A stretch of DNA of 64,000 nt, taken from positions 1 to 64,000 of the forward strand of contig NZ_WGLO01000010.1 of the NCBI RefSeq assembly GCF_016125515.1. The letters are read 5' to 3'. Positions within the stretch are counted from its first letter, which is position 1. The number at the start of each line of letters is the position of its first letter. The position numbers and the translations under genes are program-made. Below the pieces are notes generated by a model. It was not told the DNA's origin and searched no databases. It was given only the letters and a program-made list of their open reading frames with translations. This document shows, piece after piece, positions 47,682 to 57,441 of the stretch. Source of the DNA: Hyphomonas sp. GTDB lineage: Bacteria > Pseudomonadota > Alphaproteobacteria > Caulobacterales > Hyphomonadaceae.

Positions 47682-48449
47682 TCAGAAAGCAAACTGTTCC
47701 GTCAGGATCCGCTCGTCCAGCGCGTGGCCCGGATCAAACAGCAGTGTCAGGCGGCGCGAGAGGTCGGTCTCCACCGAAACGCGCACGATGTCGCGCACTT
47801 CCTGGTTATCGGCCGAGGCTGAAACGGGCCGCCGATCCGGCGCCAGGATCTCGATATCAACCCGCGCGTCATGGCGCAGCAGCGCCCCGCGCCACCGCCG
47901 GGGCCGGAAGGCGCTGACCGGCGTCAGCGCGAGCAGGTTCGCGCCGATCGGCAGGATCGGGCCATGGGCCGACAGGTTGTAGGCGGTTGAACCGGCCGGT
48001 GTTGCCACCATGATCCCGTCGCACACCAGCTCGTCCATCCGCACCCGCGTATCGACCGCGATCCGAAGGCGGGCCGACTGCGCCGTCTGGCGCAGCAGCG
48101 ACACTTCGTTGATCGCCAGCGCCCGGTGCTCATTGCCGTGGATATCCACTGCGAACATTCGCAGGGGCGCCACGCTTGCCCGCTCTGCCGCGTCGATGCG
48201 CTCCACAAGGCCGTCGGCCTTGTATTCGTTCATCAGGAACCCGATCGTGCCGAGGTTCATGCCATAGACCGGCTTGCCGTCCGAAAACCGGCGCCGCAGC
48301 GTGTCGAGCTGCGCCCCGTCGCCGCCCAGCGCGACCACGACATCGGCTTCTTCCTCCGGGTAGTTGCCATACTTCGCCACCAGCAGGGGCAGAGCCTGCT
48401 GGGCTTCGGGCCGTTTGGAGGCGAAAAATGCGAGTTTCAGGTCAGCCAT
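47682..48449 (-). CDS. nadK: NAD kinase
   Basis: 255 residues, normal length for the short bacterial form. The ATP-site GGDG is in VVVALGGDGAQLDTLR, NLGTIGFLMNEY follows, and the NAD-binding region is CDGIMVATPAGSTAYNLSAHGPI. It makes NADP from NAD and ATP. It is on the minus strand, divergent from the class II aldolase gene and upstream of the Hpt gene by 79 bp. Confidence 0.95.
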   Translation of the reverse strand: MADLKLAFFASKRPEAQQALPLLVAKYGNYPEEEADVVVALGGDGAQLDTLRRRFSDGKPVYGMNLGTIGFLMNEYKADGLVERIDAAERASVAPLRMFAVDIHGNEHRALAINEVSLLRQTAQSARLRIAVDTRVRMDELVCDGIMVATPAGSTAYNLSAHGPILPIGANLLALTPVSAFRPRRWRGALLRHDARVDIEILAPDRRPVSASADNQEVRDIVRVSVETDLSRRLTLLFDPGHALDERILTEQFAF

Positions 48450-48595
48450 GAGCGGGCATGTGCAAATGCTTTGAGCACGGCGTCAAGGCGAGGCCGATGT
48501 CGAACCTGAACCAAACCTGACTCTCGCGTCATCGTAATCTGGCCAGCCGTATCGAGTTAAGGTAATCTGCCCGGATAAACAGGGAGAAACATGCA

Positions 48596-49387
48596 ATGGC
48601 CGACGGTAATCCGCAGATCGATATTCGCAGTTCAGTCAGCGCCGCCGAGTGGCAGGCGCGCGTGGATCTGGCGGCCCTGTACCGCCTGACAGCCCTGTAT
48701 GGCTGGGACGACATGATCTTCACCCACATCTCCCACCGGGTGCCGGGGCCGGAGCATCACTTCCTGATCAACCCGTATGGTTACTTCTTCGAGGAAATCA
48801 CCGCCTCCTCGCTGGTGAAGGTCGATCTGGACGGCAATATCGTCCAGGAGACCGAGGCGATGATCAACCCGGCGGGGTTCACTATCCACTCCGCCATCCA
48901 TGCCGCCCGCGAGGATGCGCAGGTGGTGATGCACGTCCACACCGACCAGGGCGTGGCCGTCTCGGCCCAGAAGGAGGGCCTCCTGCCAATCAGTCAGACC
49001 GCCATGATCGTTCGGAACGACATCGCCTATCACGACTATGAGGGCGTCGCCCTCGATCTCGATGAGCGTGAGCGTCTGGTGGCTGACCTCGGCCCCACCA
49101 AGCATTCGATGCTGCTGCGCAACCACGGCACGCTGACCTGCGGCGAAACGGCCGCCATGACCTTCACCCGCATGTTCTTCCTGGAGCGGGCCTGCAAAAT
49201 GCAGGTTATGGCCCTTACGGCAGGCCGCGACGGCGTGCTGGAATGCGGCGAAGACCTGCAGGACAAAGTCGCCGGGCAGGGCGGATTGACCGGTCAGAGC
49301 AGCGGCATGAAGACGCTCAGCCAGATGCTTGTCTGGCCCGCGCTGCTGCGCAAGCTGGACCGCGAGCTGCCCGGTTATGCCGCATAG
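48596..49387 (+). CDS. Class II aldolase/adducin family protein
   Basis: 263 residues. Class II aldolase fold with zinc-site histidines in VVMHVHTDQGVAVS and LLRNHGTLTCG, and an early YGWDDMIFTHISHRVPG. The family includes fuculose- and ribulose-phosphate aldolases and many adducin-like proteins whose catalytic acid is absent, so the reaction is uncertain. AGGGAG precedes the ATG. A hairpin separates it from hemA. Confidence 0.88.
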   Translation: MADGNPQIDIRSSVSAAEWQARVDLAALYRLTALYGWDDMIFTHISHRVPGPEHHFLINPYGYFFEEITASSLVKVDLDGNIVQETEAMINPAGFTIHSAIHAAREDAQVVMHVHTDQGVAVSAQKEGLLPISQTAMIVRNDIAYHDYEGVALDLDERERLVADLGPTKHSMLLRNHGTLTCGETAAMTFTRMFFLERACKMQVMALTAGRDGVLECGEDLQDKVAGQGGLTGQSSGMKTLSQMLVWPALLRKLDRELPGYAA

Positions 49388-49414
49388 GTAATTTTCCTGA
49401 TCTGATTAAAAAGG

Positions 49415-49443
49415 CTCCGGGCTTAAGGAGACACAGCCCGGAG
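49415..49443. other. Perfect 9-bp stem-loop between the aldolase gene and hemA
   Basis: CTCCGGGCT (49415-49423) and AGCCCGGAG (49435-49443) flank an 11-nt loop, TAAGGAGACAC, which contains a Shine-Dalgarno-like AAGGAG. On the plus strand it lacks a T tail, but read on the minus strand it is followed by CCTTTTTTAAT and would act as a terminator. It lies 47 bp before the hemA ATG, so it may also structure the hemA leader. Confidence 0.55.
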
Positions 49444-49489
49444 GCCCCTGGTGGGGCGCCCTTCACCACTGAAAGTCTGCGTGCGGCCA

Positions 49490-50707
49490 ATGAAGCATCT
49501 CAAATCATTCGAAGACGCCCTCAACAACATTCGCGGCGAGGGCCGTTACCGGGTCTTCATTGACCTCCAGCGCCACCGCGGCCGCTTCCCCAAGGCCACG
49601 GCCCGCATGGAAGACGGCGAGCGCGAAGTGACGATCTGGTGCTCCAACGACTATCTGGCGATGGGCCAGGACGACGAAGTCATCGCCTCCATGCACGACG
49701 CCATCGACAGCTTCGGCGCTGGATCCGGCGGCACCCGTAACATCTCCGGCACCACCCGTTTCCACGTCGATCTCGAGCGTGAACTGGCCGACCTGCATGG
49801 CAAGGAAGCTGCGCTGCTCTTCACTTCGGGCTATGTCTCCAACGACGCCACGCTCTCCACGCTCGGCAAAATCCTGCCGAACCTGGTCATCTATTCCGAC
49901 GCGCTGAACCACGCCTCGATGATCGAGGGTATCCGCCGCTCGGGCGCAGACTACCGCGTCTTCCGCCACAACGATGTGGATCACCTGCGCGCACTGATCG
50001 AACTCGACGAACCGGATCGCCCGAAACTGATCGCCTTCGAAAGCGTTTATTCCATGGACGGCGATTTCGGCCGGATGGAAGAGATCTGCAATCTGGCCGA
50101 CGAGTTCAACGCGCTGACCTATCTCGACGAAGTTCACGCTGTGGGCCTGTATGGAGAGCAAGGCGCCGGCGTCGCCGAAATGCTCGGCCTTGCCGACCGG
50201 ATCGACATCATCGAAGGCACGCTCGCCAAGGGCTTCGGCGTGATGGGCGGCTACATCGCCAGCCATGCCAGCGTCGTCGATGCGATCCGCTCGATGGCCT
50301 CGGGCTTCATCTTCAGCACCTCGACCTGCCCGGTGATGGCTGCCGGCGCGCTCGCCAGCATCCGCAAGCTGCGCACCGACGAAGGCCGCCGCCTGCGCGC
50401 CGTTCACCAGGCGAAAGCCGCCCAGCTGAAGGAACGCTTCCGCGAGGCCGGCCTGCCGGTGATGGACTCGCCGTCGCACATCGTGCCGCTGCTCGTAGGC
50501 GATCCTGAGCGCTGCAAGGCCCTGTCCGACACGCTGCTCTTCGATTTCGGCATCTACGTCCAGCCGATCAACTACCCGACCGTTCCACGCGGCACCGAGC
50601 GTCTGCGCTTCACGCCGAGCCCGGTGCATGACGAGATCATGATGGACGAGTTGGTCGCCGCGATCCTCGCGGTCTGGAAGCAGCTCGGACTGGATAAGGC
50701 CGCTTAG
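49490..50707 (+). CDS. hemA: 5-aminolevulinate synthase
   Basis: 405 residues from the ATG at 49490 ([11 protein letters not shown]), typical of alphaproteobacterial HemA. The PLP alpha-oxoamine synthase motifs are present: [34 protein letters not shown] and the PLP lysine in [13 protein letters not shown]. It joins glycine and succinyl-CoA, starting haem synthesis by the C4 route. The start at 49451 is rejected because the family begins here. Confidence 0.97.
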   Translation: MKHLKSFEDALNNIRGEGRYRVFIDLQRHRGRFPKATARMEDGEREVTIWCSNDYLAMGQDDEVIASMHDAIDSFGAGSGGTRNISGTTRFHVDLERELADLHGKEAALLFTSGYVSNDATLSTLGKILPNLVIYSDALNHASMIEGIRRSGADYRVFRHNDVDHLRALIELDEPDRPKLIAFESVYSMDGDFGRMEEICNLADEFNALTYLDEVHAVGLYGEQGAGVAEMLGLADRIDIIEGTLAKGFGVMGGYIASHASVVDAIRSMASGFIFSTSTCPVMAAGALASIRKLRTDEGRRLRAVHQAKAAQLKERFREAGLPVMDSPSHIVPLLVGDPERCKALSDTLLFDFGIYVQPINYPTVPRGTERLRFTPSPVHDEIMMDELVAAILAVWKQLGLDKAA

Positions 50708-50725
50708 TTTCCGGCGCTGCGGCCT

Positions 50726-51124
50726 TTAACGCTTTTTTCCAAGGCCGATCTGCTTCGCGTGCCGCGAACGCAGCTTGGCATAACTAGGCGCCACCATCGG
50801 ATAGTCGGCCGGCAGGTTCCATTTTGCGCGGTATTCTTCCGGCGTCATGTCATAGCGCGTGCGCAGGTAGCGCTTCAACATCTTCAGCTTCCGCCCGTCC
50901 TCCAGACAGACGATGAATTCCGGCGTCACCGACTTCGCCACTGAAATCGCCGGCTCCAGCTTTTCGGCGGGCGCGGCCGTCTGATGGGTCAGCCCGGTGA
51001 TTGTCGCGTGCACGGTCTTGATCAGGTCGGGCAGGGCGCCCGCCTGTAACACGTTATTGGCCACGTAAGACGACACGATTTCAACGGTCATCTCGAGCAG
51101 CTCGGATTCTTCAAGTTCTTTCAT
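50726..51124 (-). CDS. MucR/Ros-family transcriptional regulator
   Basis: 132 residues. The C-terminal zinc-finger-like region has ECxxC-type spacing reduced to VCLEDGRKLKMLKRYLRTRY, then MTPEEYRAKWNLPADYPMVAP, the diagnostic MucR block. The N-terminal helix mediates oligomerisation in the family. MucR proteins bind AT-rich DNA and regulate exopolysaccharide, motility and cell-cycle genes in alphaproteobacteria. The divergent 218-bp region toward glyA is AT-rich relative to its surroundings, suitable for autoregulation. Several MucR genes per genome are usual. Confidence 0.92.
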   Translation of the reverse strand: MKELEESELLEMTVEIVSSYVANNVLQAGALPDLIKTVHATITGLTHQTAAPAEKLEPAISVAKSVTPEFIVCLEDGRKLKMLKRYLRTRYDMTPEEYRAKWNLPADYPMVAPSYAKLRSRHAKQIGLGKKR

Positions 51125-51342
51125 GTCCCACCCCCGCTGAACTCTGTATTCACCGAACCAGAAATCAGCATAGTTGAGGGTTTAATTGTAATCGCATCAC
51201 GACGTAAAGTATCTATCGTCTTGTGCTCTGAATTTATTTGAAGATTGCCATCTGTATATGCAGGCTGGCCATTACGACAGCAGCAGTTGCTCCCGGCAGC
51301 GCAGGCGCGTAAACAGCCGGGGATTCGGAACCGGAGGACTAA

Positions 51343-52650
<1,308 letters not shown>

Positions 52651-52656
52651 TACACT

Positions 52657-53130
52657 TTGCGTTGTCCGTTCTGTGGGTCTGACAATACTTCGGTAAAGGA
52701 CAGCCGCTCGGCGGAAGACGATACAGCTGTGCGCCGCCGCCGTGTCTGTGAAAGCTGCGGCGCGCGCTTCACCACTTTCGAACGGGTCCAGCTGCGCGAG
52801 ATCACCGTGATCAAGCGCGACGGCAAGCGCGCGCCGTTCGACCGCGAACGCCTCGCCCGCTCCATCACCATCGCCCTGCGCAAACGTCCGGTGGACCGCG
52901 AACAGATCGACCAGATGGTCTCCGGCATCGTCCGCAAGCTCGAGAGCACCGGCGAGTCCGAGATCAGCTCCAACGATGTCGGCGAACTCGCCATGGAAGC
53001 GCTGCGCATGGTCGATCCGGTCGGCTATGTCCGCTTCGCCAGCGTCTACCGCGACTTCAAGGATCCCAGCGATTTCGCCCAGTTCATCGATAAGGCGGCG
53101 CTCGATGATGAAGACGCAGACGGCGCATGA
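52657..53130 (+). CDS. nrdR: Transcriptional repressor NrdR
   Basis: 157 residues starting with a TTG that directly encodes the conserved first residues (M)[10 protein letters not shown]. The zinc ribbon has CxxC (RCPFC) and CxxC (CESCG). An ATP-cone domain follows, with [16 protein letters not shown]. NrdR represses ribonucleotide reductase genes in response to dATP/ATP. No nrd gene is in the window. It overlaps the next gene by 4 bp. Confidence 0.96.
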   Translation: MRCPFCGSDNTSVKDSRSAEDDTAVRRRRVCESCGARFTTFERVQLREITVIKRDGKRAPFDRERLARSITIALRKRPVDREQIDQMVSGIVRKLESTGESEISSNDVGELAMEALRMVDPVGYVRFASVYRDFKDPSDFAQFIDKAALDDEDADGA

Positions 53131-53780
53131 GCTCCGTTCGCATCACGCTCAAGCTTGCGACCTCGCTCGACGGCCGCATCGCCCTGGCCGATGGCACCAG
53201 CCAGTGGATCACCTCCAGCGCCTCGCGCGCCCGCGCCCATGAGCTGCGCGCCGCACATGACGCGATCCTGGTCGGGGTCGGCACCGTCATGGCCGACGAC
53301 CCACTGCTCACCGCCCGCACCATCCCGCTGCCCGCGCGTCAACCGGTCCGCATCGTCGCCGACTCCCACGCCCGCACCCCGCTGCACGCCAAGCTGATGA
53401 CCTCGCTCAATGTCGCCCCGGTCGTCATCGCCACCGCCGGCGACGCCGCCGAGGCCCATGCAGCCGCCGGCGCCAGCGTTTGGCGCTGCGGCAACGGCGT
53501 GCGTGTCAATGTCCGCGACCTCGTCCGGCGCGCCGAGGCTGAGGGCCTGCGCACGATCCTCGTCGAAGGCGGCAGCCAGCTCGCCGCCAGTTTCGTGCGC
53601 GAGGGCCTCGTCCACGAAATCGCCTGGTTCCGCGCGCCGCTCCTGATCGGCGGGGAAGGGCTCTCTGCAGTCGGCGAACTCGGCCTGACCGACCTCAAGG
53701 CTGCGACGCGCTGGCGTCCTGTCGCGACGGAACGGATTGGAGATGACGCCCTCGATACTTATGTTCGAGTTGAGCAATAG
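53127..53780 (+). CDS. ribD: RibD C-terminal reductase domain only (5-amino-6-(5-phosphoribosylamino)uracil reductase)
   Basis: 217 residues comprising just the dihydrofolate-reductase-like RibD_C domain: [50 protein letters not shown] and [11 protein letters not shown]. Full-length RibD is about 360 residues with an N-terminal deaminase (HAE and PCxxxxxxPPC); that half is absent and, as the ATG overlaps nrdR, there is no room for it upstream. The deaminase must be elsewhere in the genome or replaced. Confidence 0.9.
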   Translation: MSSVRITLKLATSLDGRIALADGTSQWITSSASRARAHELRAAHDAILVGVGTVMADDPLLTARTIPLPARQPVRIVADSHARTPLHAKLMTSLNVAPVVIATAGDAAEAHAAAGASVWRCGNGVRVNVRDLVRRAEAEGLRTILVEGGSQLAASFVREGLVHEIAWFRAPLLIGGEGLSAVGELGLTDLKAATRWRPVATERIGDDALDTYVRVEQ

Positions 53781-53800
53781 GGCCCAGGCAGGATTTCCCA

Positions 53801-54430
53801 ATGTTTACAGGCCTTGTCACTGATGTCGGCACCATCCGGCGCGCCGAGCACCGCAATGGTCTCACCCGGTTCGAGGTCGAGAGCGGCTATCCGCTGACCG
53901 GCATCGCCATGGGCGCGTCCATCCTCCATGCCGGCGTCTGCCTGACCGTGGTGGACATGGGCGAAGCTCCCCGCGGCTCCTGGTTCGCCGTGGAAGCGGT
54001 GCCGGAAACCCTGTCCAGAACCATCCTCGGCAGCTGGACCGAAGGCAGCCGCGTCAATCTTGAACAGAGCCTGAAGCTCGGCGATGAACTCGGCGGCCAT
54101 TTCGTGTTCGGCCACGTCGACGGTGTCGGCGAGATCGTCGCGGTCGAGCCCGAGGGCCAGAGCTTCCGGGTCACCATCCGCCCGCCCGCAGACATCGCCC
54201 GCTACTTCGCCACCAAAGGCTCCGCCGCCATCAACGGCGTATCGCTCACCGTGGCCGCGGCCCTTGCGAACGGCGACTTCCAGGTCGCCGTCATCCCCCA
54301 CACCTGGGAAGTCACGACCCTCAGCACACTGAAGGCCGGCGACAAGGTGAATCTCGAAATCGACATGCTGGCGCGCTACGTAGCGCGCATGATCGGCGCC
54401 GATGCGCCGCAAGGAAAGCCCGCCCCATGA
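53801..54430 (+). CDS. ribE: Riboflavin synthase alpha subunit
   Basis: 209 residues built of two similar beta-barrel lumazine-binding domains. It starts MFTGLVTDVGTI; the second repeat starts at HFVFGHVDGVGEI and has AINGVSLTVA. It dismutates two molecules of dimethylribityllumazine into riboflavin. It overlaps ribBA (ATGA). Confidence 0.96.
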   Translation: MFTGLVTDVGTIRRAEHRNGLTRFEVESGYPLTGIAMGASILHAGVCLTVVDMGEAPRGSWFAVEAVPETLSRTILGSWTEGSRVNLEQSLKLGDELGGHFVFGHVDGVGEIVAVEPEGQSFRVTIRPPADIARYFATKGSAAINGVSLTVAAALANGDFQVAVIPHTWEVTTLSTLKAGDKVNLEIDMLARYVARMIGADAPQGKPAP

Positions 54431-55572
54431 GCAACGACTTCCACGCCGCCATCTCGTCCATCGAGGAAATCATCGAGGATGCGCGCAACGGGCGCATGTT
54501 CATCCTCGTTGATGCCGAGGACCGCGAGAACGAGGGCGACCTCGTCATTCCCGCCACCTTCGCCACGCCGGAAGCGGTAAACTTTATGGCCAAGCATGGC
54601 CGGGGACTGATCTGCCTGTCGATGACGCAGGAACGCGCCCACACGCTCCAGCTCGACATGATGACCCGCAACAACCGCGAAAGCATGCAGACCGCCTTTA
54701 CGGTCTCTATCGAGGCGAAAGAGGGCGTCACTACCGGCATCTCCGCGCACGACCGCGCGCGCACTATTGCTGTCGCGATTGATCCGACCAAGGACAATGA
54801 CGACATCGTCACGCCCGGCCACGTCTTCCCGTTGATCGCCAAGGAGGGCGGCACGCTCGTCCGGGCAGGCCATACCGAAGCCGCCGTCGACATCTCCCGC
54901 ATGGCCGGACTTTATCCGGCCGGCGTGATCTGCGAGATCATGAACGATGACGGTACCATGGCCCGCCTGCCGGAACTGGTCGCCTTTGCCCAGTTGCACA
55001 ATCTCAAGATCGGCACGATTGCAGACCTGATTGCCTGGCGCCGCCAGAACGACCGATTCCTCGAGCGCCGGGTCGAAGCCCCGCTCGATTCCGCTTTTGG
55101 CGACGGGTTCCGCACGGTCTGTTTCCGCAACACGCTCGACGGGTCTGAACACATTGCCATCGTGCACGGCGACATCCGCCCGGATTCGCTGACGCTGGTT
55201 CGCGTCCACCGCACGGACGTTCTCGCGGACGTGCTGGGCGAACGCGGCCCACGCGAAGGCCTCGTCAGCAAGGCCATGAACCTGATCGCCAAAGCCCCGG
55301 AGCCGGGCGTTGTGGTGTTCGTGAACATGATGCATCCCAACGCCATTGCCGAGCGGCTCGGCCTCAAATCGGCCCTCCCGCGCGACCCCACCGCCCCCTT
55401 GCGCGAATACGGCATCGGGGCCCAGATCCTGCGTGAACTTGGCGTGCGCCGCATGATCTACCTGTCCGATACGCAGCCCACCCGCCTTGCGGGGCTTGAC
55501 GGATACGGCCTGACAATAGAGGGCTGGCGCCGCCTGAACGAGGAGAACACCTTATGGCCGACCGCGTCCTGA
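54427..55572 (+). CDS. ribB: 3,4-dihydroxy-2-butanone-4-phosphate synthase fused to a degenerate GTP cyclohydrolase II domain (RibBX-like)
   Basis: 381 residues. The RibB domain (1-205) is intact, with LVDAEDRENEGDLVIPA and KHGRGLICLSMT. The second domain (about 215-381) aligns to GTP cyclohydrolase II (PLREYGIGAQILRELGVRRM) but the zinc-binding cysteines of the CDCG-type motif are missing; only one cysteine remains. GTP cyclohydrolase activity is therefore unlikely, and a separate ribA is expected elsewhere. Fused RibB proteins with an inactive RibA-like half are known (RibBX). It overlaps ribH. Confidence 0.93.
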   Translation: MSNDFHAAISSIEEIIEDARNGRMFILVDAEDRENEGDLVIPATFATPEAVNFMAKHGRGLICLSMTQERAHTLQLDMMTRNNRESMQTAFTVSIEAKEGVTTGISAHDRARTIAVAIDPTKDNDDIVTPGHVFPLIAKEGGTLVRAGHTEAAVDISRMAGLYPAGVICEIMNDDGTMARLPELVAFAQLHNLKIGTIADLIAWRRQNDRFLERRVEAPLDSAFGDGFRTVCFRNTLDGSEHIAIVHGDIRPDSLTLVRVHRTDVLADVLGERGPREGLVSKAMNLIAKAPEPGVVVFVNMMHPNAIAERLGLKSALPRDPTAPLREYGIGAQILRELGVRRMIYLSDTQPTRLAGLDGYGLTIEGWRRLNEENTLWPTAS

Positions 55573-55982
55573 TCGCGATTTCGCGCTATTACAAACACAT
55601 CAGCGACGAGCTGGAAGCGGGCGCGCTGGAAGTGCTCGAAGCTGCCGGCGCGAAAGTCACCGTGATGGAAGTGCCCGGCGCTTTTGAAATCCCGGGCCTG
55701 ATCGCCATGGCCGCCGATTCCGGCCGCTTTGACGGCGCCATCGCCCTCGGCTGCGTCATCCGCGGCGAGACCTCGCACTATGACTATGTTTGCGGTGAAA
55801 GCGCCCGCGGCTTGATGGACCTGATCGTGCAGCGTCGCCAGGCTATCGGCTACGGTATCCTGACGGTCGAGAACGAAGCCCAGGCGCTTGCCCGCGCCGA
55901 CCGCAAGCGCAAGAACAAGGGCGCCGAAGCCGCCCAGGCCTGCCTCGCAATGATCAAGTTCCGCAAAGAGCTGATCCGTTGA
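55554..55982 (+). CDS. ribH: 6,7-dimethyl-8-ribityllumazine synthase
   Basis: 142 residues, lumazine synthase fold. Substrate-site motifs are EVPGAFEIPGLIAMAA and ALGCVIRGETSHYDYVC, with the catalytic histidine in the latter. The start lies 19 bp inside the ribB gene, and the stop overlaps nusB. It condenses the RibB and RibD-pathway products. Confidence 0.95.
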   Translation: MADRVLIAISRYYKHISDELEAGALEVLEAAGAKVTVMEVPGAFEIPGLIAMAADSGRFDGAIALGCVIRGETSHYDYVCGESARGLMDLIVQRRQAIGYGILTVENEAQALARADRKRKNKGAEAAQACLAMIKFRKELIR

Positions 55983-56446
55983 GCGCACCGAAACTCCCCT
56001 TCGACGTCATCCGCGCCCGCCGCGCCGGCGCGCGCCTGGCGGCCGTGCAGGCGCTTTATGAAATGGAGCAGACGGAGAAATCCGCCCGCGCCACCGTGCG
56101 CGAATTCATGGAAGACCGTCTCGGCCTCGGCCCGGACGGGGCCCCCATCGAGGATGCTGATCCGGACCTGTTCAAGTCGGTGGTCAACGCGGTCGTCGAT
56201 CATCAGGCGCGGATCGACAATGCCATCCTCGCGCGCCTCGCCGAAGGCTGGAAACTGACCCGCCTCGACGCGACGATGCGCGCCCTGCTGCGCGCCGCCG
56301 GCGCCGAGTTCATCGTGCACCAGGAACTCTCCGACGCAGTGATCCTCGACGAATACGTCTCGCTCGCCCACGATTTCTTCGACGAGCCCGACGCCAAATT
56401 CGCCAACGCGCTCCTCCAGAACATGGGCCGCGACCTCCGCGCCTGA
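55979..56446 (+). CDS. nusB: Transcription antitermination protein NusB
   Basis: 155 residues from a TTG overlapping the ribH stop. The NusB helical fold is seen in RRAGARLAAVQALYEME and DEYVSLAHDFFDEPDAKFANALLQNM. It acts in rRNA antitermination with NusE. It is last in the glyA-nrdR-rib-nusB operon; a hairpin at 56470 separates it from the convergent enoyl-CoA hydratase. Confidence 0.95.
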   Translation: MSAPKLPFDVIRARRAGARLAAVQALYEMEQTEKSARATVREFMEDRLGLGPDGAPIEDADPDLFKSVVNAVVDHQARIDNAILARLAEGWKLTRLDATMRALLRAAGAEFIVHQELSDAVILDEYVSLAHDFFDEPDAKFANALLQNMGRDLRA

Positions 56447-56469
56447 CCCCAACCTCTTTCCCTTGTCAT

Positions 56470-56489
56470 CCCGGCGCATGCCCGCCGGG
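56470..56489. repeat. Intergenic palindromic element (TCATCCCGGCG...CGCCGGGA type)
   Basis: A 7-bp stem (CCCGGCG / CGCCGGG) with a 6-nt loop preceded by TTGTCAT. This resembles the GTCATCCCGG... palindromic repeats scattered in alphaproteobacterial genomes between convergent genes. No second copy is in the window. It could also act as a bidirectional terminator. Confidence 0.5.
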
Positions 56490-56571
56490 AAGAGCAGACG
56501 TTGGAAAGCCCAGAAACCTATCAACCGGCCAGCCCAAAGCTGCGTCCGGACGCCCGTGCAGCGCGTGAAGC

Positions 56572-57336
56572 TTACTTGCCCTTCCAGACCGGGGCGCGTT
56601 TCTCGATGAAGGCGCGGGGGCCTTCCTTGAAGTCCTCCGTGCCGACGATTCCGGCGAAGGCCTTGCCGGAATCCTTCCAGAGTTCCTCGTCCGTCTTGCT
56701 GGTCGCGTCGATCGCAACTGCGCGGCTCGCGGCGACGGCGAGCGGAGCGTTGGCGGTGATCCGGGCGGCGAGTTTCTCGGCTTCGGCCATCACTTCGGCT
56801 TCCGGCACCACCTTGTTGACCATGCCGAGTTCGTATGCGCGCTGGGCCGGCAGCGGATCGCCGGTGAGGATCACCTCCAGCGCCACCGCCTTGCCGATCA
56901 CGCGCGGCAGGCGGAACAGGCCGCCGGCACCGGCAACCAGCGATCGCTTCACTTCCGGCAGGCCGAAATTGGTGTCGTCGGCACAGATGATCATGTCGCA
57001 GGAGAGGGCGACTTCGGTGCCGCCGGCCAGCGCCGAACCGGTGATCGCGGCGATCAGCGGCTTGGTGCGCTCGCGCCGCGCGATTCCGGCAAAGCCGCCT
57101 TTCTTGGTAGAGAGGGCGCCGCCGTTGCCGGCCGAGATTTCCTTGAGGTCCGCGCCCGCGCAGAAGGCCTTGCCGACGGCGGTGAGGATGCCGACCCAAA
57201 CTTCGGGGTCCGATTCCATCTGGTCGAGCGCCGCTTCCATGGTCGACGCCATCTCGCCATTGATAGCGTTGCGCGCTTCCGGGCGGTTCATCGTGATGAT
57301 GGCGACATGGCCTTTCTTGACGTATTCGACGGGCAT
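56572..57336 (-). CDS. Enoyl-CoA hydratase/isomerase (crotonase family)
   Basis: 254 residues from the ATG at 57336 (GAGGAAA upstream); the frame extends to 57366 without support. Crotonase motifs: AIITMNRPEARNAING, the oxyanion pair region AFCAGADLKEI and GSALAGGTEVALSCDMII. The usual catalytic glutamates are G-G-T-E and L-P-E-V, both seen. It would hydrate an enoyl-CoA made by the divergent acyl-CoA dehydrogenases next door. Confidence 0.93.
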   Translation of the reverse strand: MPVEYVKKGHVAIITMNRPEARNAINGEMASTMEAALDQMESDPEVWVGILTAVGKAFCAGADLKEISAGNGGALSTKKGGFAGIARRERTKPLIAAITGSALAGGTEVALSCDMIICADDTNFGLPEVKRSLVAGAGGLFRLPRVIGKAVALEVILTGDPLPAQRAYELGMVNKVVPEAEVMAEAEKLAARITANAPLAVAASRAVAIDATSKTDEELWKDSGKAFAGIVGTEDFKEGPRAFIEKRAPVWKGK

Positions 57337-57441
57337 GGGTTTCCTCCTCAAGGGGTTGTTTCCCAAGAGCTAAGGCCCTTACGCGACGTCGCGCAAGCGC
57401 CCCTCTTGCCGGACCTCGCGGCAGGTCTTTCTAATGGGACC

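Noticed and set aside
51125-51342. Glycine riboswitch or other aptamer ahead of glyA
   Set aside because: I could not find the conserved aptamer core; the region is simply AT-rich divergent DNA between mucR and glyA.
55850-57199. 449-residue minus-strand frame over nusB and the enoyl-CoA hydratase
   Set aside because: Out of frame with the real hydratase and composed of low-complexity Arg/Gly sequence.
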